A stretch of 64,000 nucleotides of DNA from Desulfuribacillus alkaliarsenatis (GCF_001730225.1 NZ_MIJE01000031.1:124001-188000), one strand, 5' to 3'. Numbered from the stretch's first letter, positions 45,492-55,116 are shown. A program made the numbers and translations. The notes: generated from the letters alone by a model not told the origin.

Positions 45492-45887
45492 TTAAATCAA
45501 TTTAAGCTTGCACATCACCTCGATTAGCTTTTCTGTGTTTATTGGTTTTGAAGCGTATGCGTTTGAACCTAAATCAAATGCTTGTTGTACCATATCAGTC
45601 TCACCTAAGGCTGTTGTCATGATGATTTTCACTTGCTGGTCCTCGGTGATGTAATGCTGCTTTTCTAGGTCTCGTATTGTCTTTAGAACTTTTACCCCAT
45701 CTACCTTAGGCATCATAATATCTAAGCAAATCAAATCATAGGGCTCTTTATATTTCATAGACATCATATAGGCTTCAATCGCCTCAAGACCATCTACTAC
45801 TAAGTCACACTCTCCATATTCAGATAGTATTTTGTGCAAAAACTTTCTGCTTACCATATCATCCTCTGCAACTAAAATCTTTAACAT
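45492..45887 (-). CDS. Single-domain response regulator (CheY-like)
   Basis: The product is a 131-residue receiver. Acidic pocket AEDD (8-10), acceptor Asp56 in ICLDIMMPK, Thr in IIMTTALGE and Lys in YASKPIN are all present. It has no output domain. It follows the hybrid kinase by 4 bases and should take phosphate from it or from CheA. It differs from flagellar-switch CheY proteins in its Tyr/Phe region, so motor binding is not certain. Confidence 0.92.
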   Translation of the reverse strand: MLKILVAEDDMVSRKFLHKILSEYGECDLVVDGLEAIEAYMMSMKYKEPYDLICLDIMMPKVDGVKVLKTIRDLEKQHYITEDQQVKIIMTTALGETDMVQQAFDLGSNAYASKPINTEKLIEVMCKLKLI

Positions 45888-45891
45888 TTTC

Positions 45892-48204
45892 TCACTCCTT
45901 TAGCTGTACTTGCAGTCCATTTAAAAGTGCTTGTTTGTTATCTTTTGCTTGTTCTATATTTTCTCTTCTTGCAGCAAGCTCAATTTTAAAAGCCAATCTT
46001 TTTAGCTCGTCTAGTTGCATTTGTTCGAGCAAGTTTTTAAGTGAATGTGCAGCCTTCTCAATTAACGTAAAAGATTTTGCAGCAAAGGCTTTGTTTAAAT
46101 CTTTAACCATTTCTAACAAATGTGCTTTTGATACCACGGGAGAAGCATCCTGTTTTTCAAATACTATCTCACCGTGTTCGTCGATAGTCACTTTGTCCGA
46201 AAAACCAGCAGTAATATTCTTGTGCTCTTTCTGATTATACGCTCTATATTTCCTAATAAAGTTTGCTATTAGTTCTGCTAGTTTAGCTTTATCAAAGGGT
46301 TTAGAAACGTATTCATTCATTCCATATGCTAGGAATTTTTCGCGATCACCGTGAAGTGCAAAGGCTGTCAAAGCAATAATTGGTGTGTGATTATTTTCTC
46401 CTTCCCGCTCTCGAATGATCTTAGTGGCTTCGATACCATTCAATATTGGCATCTGAATATCCATGAGAATTAAGTCATAATGGTTATTATCATGCAGTTC
46501 AACTGCTTCTTGCCCATTTTCAGCTAAATCGTATGAATAACCTAATTTTTCTACCATCTTTGTAATGACCATCTGATTAACTTTCGCATCTTCTACAATA
46601 AGTATATGGGCTTGCTCAAGCTTTTCCTTCGTTGAATAGACTACTTGAGTTGCTTCACTATTTAGCTTTGGTGATTTACCTATTTGCAATGGTACGGTCA
46701 AGGCAAATTCACTTCCTCGCCCTTCTTCACTAATTACATCAAGCTCGCCACCCATAAGTTCAGTTAGTTCTTTACTTATTGTCAGTCCTAAACCAGTACC
46801 CCCATATTTTTTGGTAAATGAGCTATCTACCTGGGTAAAGCTATTGAATAACTTCTTCAAATCTTCGCTGGATATGCCTATACCTGTGTCTGCGACGGAA
46901 AATCTTATATATAAGTCAGTAGCATTTTTATGTGCTAGTTGAACCTTAACATTGATACTTCCATGCTCTGTAAATTTGAGTGCATTGCTAATTAGATTGT
47001 TCAGTATTTGCATGATTCGTAACCTATCCCCAATTAGATACTCAGGTATATCTTTACTGATAGAAAAACTAATATTTAACTCCTTTTCCTCAGCGTGTAG
47101 GAGATGGATCTTCTTCATTTCTGCTATCATTTCTTTGAGGTTAAAATCTTTTTTGTTAAGTTCCATTTTCGTAGCTTCTAGCTTTGAATAATCCAGAATG
47201 TTGTTGATTATTGTTAGCAGTGAGTCAACACATTTTTTTGCCGTTATCATGTTCTCTTGTTGCTCCTGGTCAAGCTCTGTTCTAAGAGTCAAATCTATCA
47301 TTCCGACAATTCCATTAAGAGGCGTACGTATCTCATGGCTCATATTTGCTAGAAATTCACTTTTTGCATGGTTTGCAGCCTCAGCATCCTTCTTTGCTTG
47401 CTTCAAAGACGCTTCAGCCATTTTCCTCGATGTTATATCAAGGATGGCCCCTATATATCCTGAAAATTGATTGTCTATATCATAATAAGGGGCTCCAGTG
47501 TTAACAACATAGCGGTATTGCCCATCTGCCCGTAGTAAACGCATTTCAATTTCATAGGACTCTTGCTTTTCAAATGATTGGGAGTACAGAGTATAGTAAG
47601 CATCAAAATCCTCTGGATGAATCTTTGCCCACATCTCGACTACGGTAGCTCCTGTTTTAAGGCCAATAAAATCGAGAAAGCTCTGATTCATATAATCACT
47701 ACTACCCTTATTATCCGCTAGCCATACCATAACTGGTAAAGTATCTAGCATTTTCAAACACGATTCTTTCTCCCAGTTTAAACGGTTTGCATTTTCAATA
47801 GATTGTGTTACTCGCTGACTAACATCACGAAAAACAATCGATGCTCCTGTTATCTGACCCAGTTCATCAAGAATCTTAGTACAATTGGCAGCTATATAGA
47901 TTGGCAGGGAATGTTTTGTTTCCAATACTGTGTTTCTTTGAAGACCCGTTTGATGCATTCCTTCCTGAAACAGTTTTAACAGTGGGCTAGGCATTGGTTC
48001 TCCTGTTTGAGCATGAACAAGGGAGAATACGATATCAAAATCCTTCCCCAGAGCATTTTCTTGTTCCCATCCTGTTAGTGCTACCGCACTTATGTTAATA
48101 TATGTAATTATCCCTTGCCTATTAACGGCAATAACTCCGTCCCCTAGGTTATCAAGGATAGCATCTTTATTTGGTTTCATGTGATTAACTATACCGTTTT
48201 CCAT
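45892..48204 (-). CDS. Hybrid histidine kinase: two PAS, HisKA, HATPase, receiver, Hpt
   Basis: The product has 770 cytoplasmic residues (no membrane span) from ATG 48204; GGGTGA lies 6 bases before it. PAS1 (about 15-125) and PAS2 with PAC (about 145-270; MNQSFLDFIG, SGYIGAILDITSRK) are followed by HisKA (FLANMSHEIRTPLNG), HATPase (NLISNALKFT, DTGIGIS, GTGLGLTI), a receiver (LILMDIQMP) and a C-terminal Hpt-like domain. The Hpt box reads AHSLKNLLEQM, with Asn where Gly is usual. It starts one base after the cheW stop, so it is within the operon. The PAS domains may bind haem, flavin or another small ligand; this is inference. Confidence 0.93.
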   Translation of the reverse strand: MENGIVNHMKPNKDAILDNLGDGVIAVNRQGIITYINISAVALTGWEQENALGKDFDIVFSLVHAQTGEPMPSPLLKLFQEGMHQTGLQRNTVLETKHSLPIYIAANCTKILDELGQITGASIVFRDVSQRVTQSIENANRLNWEKESCLKMLDTLPVMVWLADNKGSSDYMNQSFLDFIGLKTGATVVEMWAKIHPEDFDAYYTLYSQSFEKQESYEIEMRLLRADGQYRYVVNTGAPYYDIDNQFSGYIGAILDITSRKMAEASLKQAKKDAEAANHAKSEFLANMSHEIRTPLNGIVGMIDLTLRTELDQEQQENMITAKKCVDSLLTIINNILDYSKLEATKMELNKKDFNLKEMIAEMKKIHLLHAEEKELNISFSISKDIPEYLIGDRLRIMQILNNLISNALKFTEHGSINVKVQLAHKNATDLYIRFSVADTGIGISSEDLKKLFNSFTQVDSSFTKKYGGTGLGLTISKELTELMGGELDVISEEGRGSEFALTVPLQIGKSPKLNSEATQVVYSTKEKLEQAHILIVEDAKVNQMVITKMVEKLGYSYDLAENGQEAVELHDNNHYDLILMDIQMPILNGIEATKIIREREGENNHTPIIALTAFALHGDREKFLAYGMNEYVSKPFDKAKLAELIANFIRKYRAYNQKEHKNITAGFSDKVTIDEHGEIVFEKQDASPVVSKAHLLEMVKDLNKAFAAKSFTLIEKAAHSLKNLLEQMQLDELKRLAFKIELAARRENIEQAKDNKQALLNGLQVQLKE

Positions 48205-48205
48205 A

Positions 48206-48676
48206 TTATTCACCCGTAGTGAGTTTCTCACAATCTAGAATCATCTTTACTTGATTGCCAACTCTTCCAATTGCTTTAATATATTTCTCGGAGCCTTCCC
48301 CTAAATCCGGCGGCGGCATAATATCCTCTTCGGGTATGACCATGACTTCAGATACTTCATCTACGATAAATCCTATTGTAATATCATCAATATCTATTAT
48401 GATTACACAAGTTCGTTCTGTATATGGTTTCCACTTCCGCTGAAAGCGCAACCGCATATCCATTACTGGAATAATTCTTCCCCGGATATTGATAATGCCT
48501 CTAATGTATTTAGGCATGTCTGGAACCACAGTAATCGGTTGTATACCAATGATTTCTGTTACATATCCGATGTCAATACCGTATGTCTCATCTTCAAGTA
48601 TGAATGTTAAATATTTATTCTTTTGCGTATCCACATCATCAATATGCTCAATTTCTAATGATTGTTCCTGAACCAT
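48206..48676 (-). CDS. cheW: CheW-like coupling protein
   Basis: A 156-residue CheW domain (LTFILEDETYGIDIGYVTEIIG, RGIINIRGRIIPVMDMR, GFIVDEVSEVM) with a short acidic N-terminal extension. It is 51 bases after cheA and one base before the hybrid kinase gene. Two CheW proteins in one operon occur in clusters that assemble alternative arrays. Confidence 0.93.
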   Translation of the reverse strand: MVQEQSLEIEHIDDVDTQKNKYLTFILEDETYGIDIGYVTEIIGIQPITVVPDMPKYIRGIINIRGRIIPVMDMRLRFQRKWKPYTERTCVIIIDIDDITIGFIVDEVSEVMVIPEEDIMPPPDLGEGSEKYIKAIGRVGNQVKMILDCEKLTTGE

Positions 48677-48727
48677 AGAAATTCACCCCCCGTATTCTAT
48701 CATTCTATGAGCTCTCATTTTGTTTTT

Positions 48728-50839
48728 TTAAGCTATCTCATGTTTAGTAGATTTTGATCGGTTATGAAGTCCTGCTATATCAATAATTAAGCTGATGCTT
48801 CCATCTCCTAAAAGCGTACACCCAGCGATACCTTCTACATTTCTAGTCTTTTTGATATAGTTTGGTAGTGCTTTAACGACTACTTGTTGTTGGGCTAATA
48901 ACTCATCTAAGAATAGGCAAATCGTTTTTTCATCTTGCTCAACCATGACAAGAATACCGTCGGTTAACTCTGTTACCTTTGTCTCTACATTGAAGTATTG
49001 ATGAAGCCTAACTATAGGGTAGCAGTATCCCCGTACCATTATAATTTCTCGTCCGTCAGGATCTTTTATATAATCATCTACTTTTGGTCTAAACGACTCC
49101 TTGATATTCATAATAGGGATAGTGTAACTTGCATTACCCACCTTGCAGTTCATACCGTCTATGATTGCTAGTGTCAATGGTATCTTCATTATAAATGAGC
49201 TACCCTGGCCTTCTACGCTTTCTATATGAATTGAGCCCCCAACGGATTCAAGGTTTTTCGTGACGACATCCATACCTACACCTCTACCAGAAAACTCTGT
49301 TACGTTTTCTTTCATGGAGAAACCTGCTTTAAGGATTAGGCTAAATACTTCTCTGTCTGTCATTTCTTCCATGTCTTTATCTGCAATTCCGTTTTTACGT
49401 GCTTTCTCGTAGATTTTCTGTTTGTTAAGCCCTTTACCGTCATCTTTAATAATTATTAATACATCGCTTCCAGAATTCTTAGCTTCTATGGTAATAGTAC
49501 CAACCCTTGGTTTTCCTAGAGCTTCACGCTCATCGTTCCCTTCAATCCCATGATCAATGGCATTTCGAATCAGATGCATTAGTGGATCCCCTATTTGCTC
49601 TATGATGTTCTTATCCACCTCTGTTTCTTCACCAATAACTTTCAATTCCACTTCTTTTTGTAATTTTTTGCTCATATCACGGAGAATTCGTTGCATTTTC
49701 ATAAATGTTGCCGATAGTGGTACCATGCGAATAGACATGACCATGTCCTGCAGTTCAATCGTTATCTTATGTAGCTGGCGAGCTGCGGTATGAAATTGAT
49801 CTAAGTCTAAGTTTTTAAGCTCTGGATTCTGGGTGACCATTGCTTCTGCTATGACCATTTCACCTACGATATCCATTAATGAATCAAGTTTTTCTACACT
49901 GACACTTATCATGCCTTGGCCTTTGCCCGAAACCTGTACTTTACTATTTTGTGTAACTGCCATTTGTTGTGATGTAGGTGTTGCAGCCTGTTCTGGAATT
50001 TTTACGGCCGTACCTTCATTTGTTTGCTTAGGTGTTGAGAAGTGATACCATTCCCCTTCGTCCTCTATTCTTTCTATTGATAATTCTTTCATAAATAAGG
50101 TTTCGTTCAATATTTTTTCTAGCTCTTTTTGTTCTGCTTCTGTTTCAACATAAATATAAAAACCTTTTTCTTTAATTACATCTGCAGATTGTTCATTCTC
50201 AATAATGTCTTCTGGAATATAATACAATTCTTGTGCAAAGTCTTTTAGGCTATGGACAACTGAAAATGCTCTAATATTCTCCATTCCACAACCGTCATCA
50301 AAAACAATTATAGCTTTGTAACGATTACTCATTTCACTTTGTTTTTTCTTTTGTGACACGTCTGGAGCAATGTAGTATTGTTGTCGTATGTTTGTGTCTG
50401 TTTTTGTAGTTTCAACTGCATTAGGTGCATCTGCTTTTAAGAATAAAAGATATTCTTTGTTCTTTTCGATAATTATAGTGGCGTCACCATCTACTGGCTC
50501 TGCACTATTAATCTTTTCTAGCTCTGCTTTAATAAAATCTATACCCTCAAAGATTAAATCTGATAATAGAGAGCAGTCTACATGATCAAGTTTGTTTTCC
50601 CGTAGAAAGTAAAAAACATCCTCCATTGAGTGCGCCAAGTTAGCTACATCATTAAATAACATCATTGCCGAAGAGCCTTTAATCGTGTGCATGCATCGGA
50701 ATATCTCAGCTATAGCAGACTCAGAAAAACTACCTTCTCTCTCACATTGCATTATTGTGGTTTCTAGTTGTTCAAGCATTTGCGTCGTTTCATATATATA
50801 CATTTCTAACATAGGCGCATTGGAATATTGTTCAGACAT
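48728..50839 (-). CDS. cheA: CheA chemotaxis histidine kinase
   Basis: The product has 703 residues. P1 Hpt has His51 in FRCMHTIKGSSAMM. The second domain (about 170-270, DDGCGMENIRAF...YYIPEDIIENE) is the CheY/CheB docking-type module seen in clostridial CheA. P3 dimerisation (about 305-370), the P4 ATPase (MHLIRNAIDHGIE, DDGKGLN, GRGVGMDVV) and P5 CheW-like domain follow. GGAGG within the tetR 3' end serves the ATG, so the two are coupled. No cheR or cheB is in the cluster, so adaptation by methylation must come from elsewhere or be absent. Confidence 0.96.
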   Translation of the reverse strand: MSEQYSNAPMLEMYIYETTQMLEQLETTIMQCEREGSFSESAIAEIFRCMHTIKGSSAMMLFNDVANLAHSMEDVFYFLRENKLDHVDCSLLSDLIFEGIDFIKAELEKINSAEPVDGDATIIIEKNKEYLLFLKADAPNAVETTKTDTNIRQQYYIAPDVSQKKKQSEMSNRYKAIIVFDDGCGMENIRAFSVVHSLKDFAQELYYIPEDIIENEQSADVIKEKGFYIYVETEAEQKELEKILNETLFMKELSIERIEDEGEWYHFSTPKQTNEGTAVKIPEQAATPTSQQMAVTQNSKVQVSGKGQGMISVSVEKLDSLMDIVGEMVIAEAMVTQNPELKNLDLDQFHTAARQLHKITIELQDMVMSIRMVPLSATFMKMQRILRDMSKKLQKEVELKVIGEETEVDKNIIEQIGDPLMHLIRNAIDHGIEGNDEREALGKPRVGTITIEAKNSGSDVLIIIKDDGKGLNKQKIYEKARKNGIADKDMEEMTDREVFSLILKAGFSMKENVTEFSGRGVGMDVVTKNLESVGGSIHIESVEGQGSSFIMKIPLTLAIIDGMNCKVGNASYTIPIMNIKESFRPKVDDYIKDPDGREIIMVRGYCYPIVRLHQYFNVETKVTELTDGILVMVEQDEKTICLFLDELLAQQQVVVKALPNYIKKTRNVEGIAGCTLLGDGSISLIIDIAGLHNRSKSTKHEIA

Positions 50840-50842
50840 TTT

Positions 50843-51448
50843 TCAATCCTCCCTCCATGTCTTCTCTGCAAAAGCACATAATAACATAGTGATAGCCTCT
50901 AAGCCTTTATCTTTCAAGGAAAAATTATAATTTTGTAAACGCCACTTCAAACACAGACGATTAAAACTACCTATAAATACATCTGCCAACAAAATGTGAT
51001 CTATATCTTGATTTATTAGCTTAGAATCCTGAGCTTGTTTAATCAATTTACTAACGTAATTTGAACGGCTGTATATAATCTCCTTAATCTTTTGCTCTAG
51101 TTCTTTATCATATCTAAATTGATCGTACCCTAGTAAAACCACAGTAATAGCTGGGTAGTTTTGGTAATAAGTGGTGTACGCTTCAAAATAAAATCTGATT
51201 GACTCCATAGAATCTAATTTTTTCAATTCAATTGTTTTGTTAATATCTTGATCATATTTAGCAAAATGATCTAGCACAGATAATATAATGTCATTTTTAC
51301 GAGTAAAGTGTTTATAAATTGCCCCTTCTGTAATTCCTTCCCTATTAGCAATTTCTTTTGTTGTAAGTGACTGGATGCCCTTTTCGTTCATAATATCAAT
51401 TGCCGTTAATGTGATTGTCTCTCTTCTATGTAATATGTTTAACTTCAC
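50843..51448 (-). CDS. TetR-family regulator at the head of the che operon
   Basis: The product has 201 residues with a GTG start (GGGGTGG just upstream). An N-terminal helix-turn-helix (about 25-46, LTTKEIANREGITEGAIYKHF) is the TetR signature; the rest is a helical ligand-binding domain. It ends 3 bases before the cheA ATG and carries the cheA ribosome binding site. An imperfect palindrome in its promoter suggests autorepression of the operon. Its ligand is unknown. TetR control of a chemosensory operon is uncommon. Confidence 0.9.
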   Translation of the reverse strand: MKLNILHRRETITLTAIDIMNEKGIQSLTTKEIANREGITEGAIYKHFTRKNDIILSVLDHFAKYDQDINKTIELKKLDSMESIRFYFEAYTTYYQNYPAITVVLLGYDQFRYDKELEQKIKEIIYSRSNYVSKLIKQAQDSKLINQDIDHILLADVFIGSFNRLCLKWRLQNYNFSLKDKGLEAITMLLCAFAEKTWRED

Positions 51449-51478
51449 ATTTCCACCCCATCTTCCGAATCAGCTATA

Positions 51479-51496
51479 TAAGTGAGTGTTTACTTA
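51479..51496. promoter_or_regulatory. Likely TetR operator before the che operon
   Basis: TAAGTGAGTGTTTACTTA is an imperfect palindrome with TAAGT/ACTTA ends, of the kind bound by many TetR-family repressors (GTAAGTAAAC-type). It lies 31 bases before the tetR start. TTGAAC on the minus strand just upstream may be the -35. Confidence 0.6.
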
Positions 51497-51566
51497 CCTT
51501 TAATATAAGTTCAATATAATACTACTAATGCCTCACATACAATAGGACTTATGTCCATATTTCCCA

Positions 51567-51595
51567 TAAAAAAACCTTCTCAATACGAGAAGGTT
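51567..51595 (-). terminator. Terminator of the bacteriohemerythrin-cheX operon
   Basis: The stem AACCTTCTC (51573-51581) / GAGAAGGTT (51587-51595) has a 5-base loop and seven T residues following on the minus strand. Confidence 0.9.
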
Positions 51596-51641
51596 TTACT
51601 ATGTTTTGTTTGGCATAAACTATTTATTTGGTATAAACTAA

Positions 51642-52103
51642 CTATTTTTCTTTCAATACTATATGTACATCAAATGCTCCTATGGAAGTCTTCATTGTCA
51701 CTTTAAGGGCTTTTTGAGAAGCCATAGATAGGGATTTATATTCTCCTACAAAAATTTGTGGCGGTACAATATCACAAACGTAATTACTAGAGGTTAAATT
51801 TGTGACTGCGTTACCTCCCACTATATTAGCTATTTCACCAAGTGCCGAAGAAACAAAACTATCAATATCATCCATTTTCATACCACACATTATTTCTACC
51901 ATATCTAAGGTCATTTGCTTTGGAAAGCTAAATAGAATACTGCCTCGCAAATCGCCAGTGACCCCTAATGTAACGTTTGCTTCTTTACTAGAAATCATTT
52001 CTTCAACAACGCTCATTTCACCTTTTTCCACAGGTAAATCTAGCATAAGCTGAAATACATCTTTAGTAGCCATATAGAAGGGGTTGATATATTCTACCTT
52101 CAT
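51642..52103 (-). CDS. cheX: CheX-like CheY-P phosphatase
   Basis: The product has 153 residues. The CheC/CheX/FliY signature SALGEIANIVGGNA (about 85-98) carries the catalytic Glu and Asn. One such motif fits CheX rather than CheC. It removes phosphate from CheY-type regulators. Start overlaps the stop of the bacteriohemerythrin gene (TAATG), with GGAGGGG 7 bases before. It is just upstream of the che operon but separated by a terminator. Confidence 0.9.
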   Translation of the reverse strand: MKVEYINPFYMATKDVFQLMLDLPVEKGEMSVVEEMISSKEANVTLGVTGDLRGSILFSFPKQMTLDMVEIMCGMKMDDIDSFVSSALGEIANIVGGNAVTNLTSSNYVCDIVPPQIFVGEYKSLSMASQKALKVTMKTSIGAFDVHIVLKEK

Positions 52104-52522
52104 TATTGTTCCCCTCCTTGTTTCTGTGCATATTCACCAAGTTTTTGATCAGTAGCAGCAACGTGCAAAATTAACCATGTCATGAGCTTACCACTAAACT
52201 CCTGCACAAGCTCCTCTGTATAGCCCTCTTCCTCTAAACGAACTGCATACTTACCTACAGCCTCTTTAAACTTCACGTGCTCTTGTTTATGTTTTTCCAT
52301 ATCTGGGTATCCGATTTTCTCCTGATATGCTTCCTCATCATCAAAGTGGAAAATAACATATTCCTGCATAAACTCCATTGTTTCTTTTACTTTATCTAAC
52401 TTATCATCCCAATTACCTTTATGCTGTACAGTCTGTATAAAAGATGAAACCCTGCCAAACAATTCTTCATGCTGTTGGTCAATTACAGATACACCAATCT
52501 TGTACTTTTCCTTCCACATCAT
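52103..52522 (-). CDS. Bacteriohemerythrin (diiron oxygen-binding protein)
   Basis: The 139-residue protein has the diiron ligand pattern: VIDQQHEELF (His18 region), FHFDDEE, MEKHKQEH and HVAATDQKLGEY. This covers the whole hemerythrin four-helix bundle. It binds O2 and may store, scavenge or sense it. It is cotranscribed with cheX by a one-base overlap, which suggests a link between oxygen and chemotaxis control. AAGGAAGGG lies about 8 bases before the ATG. Confidence 0.93.
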   Translation of the reverse strand: MMWKEKYKIGVSVIDQQHEELFGRVSSFIQTVQHKGNWDDKLDKVKETMEFMQEYVIFHFDDEEAYQEKIGYPDMEKHKQEHVKFKEAVGKYAVRLEEEGYTEELVQEFSGKLMTWLILHVAATDQKLGEYAQKQGGEQ

Positions 52523-52643
52523 AAGCGAACCCTTCCTTTATTAGTTAATCTTTATAATATATCTTATTCTAGGTTTTTCTTTAGATTCCTGCTAATTGTC
52601 TGAAAATAGTAGCGTTCTAATCTTTTGGTAAATTATTACCGAT

Positions 52644-53330
52644 TTATAAAATGCCTGTTTCAACAAGAGCTAGTATAATCGCTATAATCACTGGTTGATG
52701 AAGCAAATATATTTTTAAAGAGTTCCTACTTAAAAATAAGATTGGTTTGCTTTGAATCTGAAATGAAAATAGGCTTTTACGCTGATAATAGTAAACCCTA
52801 TACGCTATAATCCCTAAAATAAAAACTGATAAGTATGGTGCCAGTGGATAATAATCAACGGAACGAAATCCAGGATACATAATCCCTACTGGCAGTAATA
52901 AGCTTGTATTTAACATTATCGTTTTAAAATAAAAGCCCATCAATGCATTTACCGCAGCAAGTGTAAACAATGTCCAGCTGTCAAACCTTTTTAACAGCGG
53001 GTATAACATCATACTTGTCCCAAGAAAGTGTAGTATCCCAAACCGCACATATGTATCTCCAAAAAACACAAGTGTCACAACAGTTATAGCCATACCGAAA
53101 CCAAACACCTTCAAGCCTGTCCTTGCAACATTTTTGCTTGTTAGCCCGCTACTTATGCCAGATACAAACATAAATATCATAGCAGCAAGTTGCCCTTCCC
53201 AATACCAAAAACCAGATCTATAATTAATCTCATAATCAGCAAAATAGTTTAAGTCATATACCATATGAAAGATTACCATAAGTGTAATCGCCAATGCCCT
53301 AAGGACATCTATTTCCCAAATTCGATTCAT
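52644..53330 (-). CDS. Membrane protein of the DUF1624/HGSNAT-like acyltransferase family
   Basis: The product has 228 residues with seven or so hydrophobic spans. The N-terminus MNRIWEIDVLRALAITLMVIFHMVYDLNYF has the Arg/Asp-Leu-x-Arg and His of the heparan-alpha-glucosaminide acetyltransferase-like family, and FVSGISSGLTSKN and RFGILHFLGTSM are also typical. An acyl group transfer across the membrane is assumed from the family. No cooperating gene is next to it. The substrate is unknown. Confidence 0.85.
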   Translation of the reverse strand: MNRIWEIDVLRALAITLMVIFHMVYDLNYFADYEINYRSGFWYWEGQLAAMIFMFVSGISSGLTSKNVARTGLKVFGFGMAITVVTLVFFGDTYVRFGILHFLGTSMMLYPLLKRFDSWTLFTLAAVNALMGFYFKTIMLNTSLLLPVGIMYPGFRSVDYYPLAPYLSVFILGIIAYRVYYYQRKSLFSFQIQSKPILFLSRNSLKIYLLHQPVIIAIILALVETGIL

Positions 53331-53453
53331 TCTATCTCTCCAAACTAAACCCTAATCGGTTTTACTAGTATTAAACAATAAAATGTAGTAATATTATATT
53401 CGAGTATTACTTTAAAGATAGCTGCTTATCTTGTGACATTAGAGGAGATGCAT

Positions 53454-54515
53454 ATGTTCCAGAAATCAACACTCATTAAAGTACTTATTTTCATCCTTGC
53501 TGTAGCTGCTATTGTATTTATTTATCAATATGCATCTGGCTTCGTTCCAATTATTCTTGCTTTTCTAACAGCATTGATGCTTGAGCCGTTAGTGAAATTT
53601 ATTCAAAAAAGGGGAAAATTCGAAGGTCGCTTGCCAGCTGTTGCTATTTCTTTTGTAGTTTATGTGTTGCTTTTAGCAAGTATTATTTATTTAACTGTAA
53701 CGAAGATTTTTCAGCAGCTTATACGTTTACTGAATCAATTACCAAATTACATATCCGATGTTTTGATATTAAATGAATACTTAGCCACAGAAATTAATCG
53801 GTTAATTGCCGATATCCCACAAAAGCACTTAATCATAAATGAAATAGAAAAGCAAGGCGAGGTTCTGTTGACTAAAGTATCAGTATTTACGCAGAACTTG
53901 ATTCCTATTATTGCTTCCTCTGTACAAGCATTACCAGCATTATTAGTAATTTTTATCGTTTATCTTATTACCGTGTTTTTATTCAGCTTGGATTTGCCAC
54001 TTATTATCAAAAAATTCTATGGCCTCTTTAAAGAAGAAACAGCAGAGAAAATTGCTTATGTGTTTGATAGATTAGGAAATGTAGTCGTCGGTTTCTTCAA
54101 GGCTCAATTTTTAGTAAGTATCGTTATATTTATCGCATCTTATATCGGACTATTAATTATCGCACCTGAGCGAGCATTTATTATGGCAATTATTATCTGG
54201 ATTATTGATGTGATTCCATTCATCGGTTCTATCTTAGTCTTAGCGCCGTGGATTTTATACTCACTATTACTAGGAAATACTTCCCTAGCTGTAAAGCTGA
54301 TTATACTACAAATCGTACTTTTAGCCCTACGCAGAACTCTTGAGCCTAAAATCATGGGAAGACATATTGGTTTAGCAGCATTGCCAACACTATTGTCTAT
54401 GTACTTTGGTATTTATTTCCTAGGTATCGTTGGGCTTGTGTTAGGACCAATAATATTTATCGCTGTTAAGTCAGCTTATGAAGCTAAGATATTTACTATT
54501 AATTATAAGTTATAA
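53454..54515 (+). CDS. AI-2E family (PerM-type) transporter
   Basis: The product has 353 residues. The start at ATG 53454 is chosen since AGAGGAG lies 6 bases before it, inside a longer open frame from 53433. About seven to eight spans are seen; the central soluble stretch (about 90-150) and the late motif IIWIIDVIPFIGSILVLAPW are typical of the AI-2E/YtvI/PerM family, which includes Na+/H+ antiporters and sporulation proteins. The function in this organism is not certain. A plus-strand terminator follows. Confidence 0.9.
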   Translation: MFQKSTLIKVLIFILAVAAIVFIYQYASGFVPIILAFLTALMLEPLVKFIQKRGKFEGRLPAVAISFVVYVLLLASIIYLTVTKIFQQLIRLLNQLPNYISDVLILNEYLATEINRLIADIPQKHLIINEIEKQGEVLLTKVSVFTQNLIPIIASSVQALPALLVIFIVYLITVFLFSLDLPLIIKKFYGLFKEETAEKIAYVFDRLGNVVVGFFKAQFLVSIVIFIASYIGLLIIAPERAFIMAIIIWIIDVIPFIGSILVLAPWILYSLLLGNTSLAVKLIILQIVLLALRRTLEPKIMGRHIGLAALPTLLSMYFGIYFLGIVGLVLGPIIFIAVKSAYEAKIFTINYKL

Positions 54516-54548
54516 ACCGACACTTTAATTAAACCAATTATACAGCTT

Positions 54549-54590
54549 AACCCAACGACTGACGTAAATTATCAATTGTTGGGTTTTTTA
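54549..54590 (+). terminator. Terminator of the AI-2E transporter gene
   Basis: AACCCAAC (54549-54556) and GTTGGGTT (54578-54585) form a stem with a 21-base loop, followed by six T residues. Confidence 0.8.
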
Positions 54591-55019
54591 TTTTAAGGAT
54601 TCAAATACGCGATTAGCGTCCCACGCATCCATATCCGATTTTAATTCAGGAAGGATGTTAAAGTTATGACGTTCCATTGGAGTGACCCATGCAAAATCTT
54701 GGTGTTCCTCAGAAAGTTTGATTGCTACTGATGGACTATTACATAAATATGTAATGCCAACTACTTGCACTAAAGGATTTTTCATAAAACTCCATACCCA
54801 TATAGGTCGTAATACGTCTACATCCAAATGAACTTCTTCATAAATTTCCCGTTGCAATCCAAGCTCTGGTAATTCCCCAAAGGCTAGCCCTCCGCCCGGA
54901 AGCTCCCAATAGGCAGCATCTTGCCCAGGTTTTTTAGGTCTTTGTAATATCAAAAAACGTCCGTTATGTTTGATTAAACCCTTGATGGCTAGGTGAATCT
55001 GATTGTTTTCTTTTAGCAT
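54588..55019 (-). CDS. Nudix hydrolase
   Basis: The product has 143 residues. The Nudix box reads GGLAFGELPELGLQREIYEE with the metal-binding REIYEE intact; the Gly that usually follows EE is His. It is typical of enzymes that hydrolyse nucleoside diphosphate derivatives, for example oxidised dNTPs. The substrate cannot be told. It has a good ribosome binding site (GGAGG) and stands alone. Confidence 0.9.
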   Translation of the reverse strand: MLKENNQIHLAIKGLIKHNGRFLILQRPKKPGQDAAYWELPGGGLAFGELPELGLQREIYEEVHLDVDVLRPIWVWSFMKNPLVQVVGITYLCNSPSVAIKLSEEHQDFAWVTPMERHNFNILPELKSDMDAWDANRVFESLK

Positions 55020-55116
55020 TACGCTTCCTCCGTTCCTCTATCTCAATCCTCTAGATTATACTAGTATCTTAACAGAGTGAGAAGGCTAAGACATATAGAT
55101 TATCGGTTTTTTCTAT

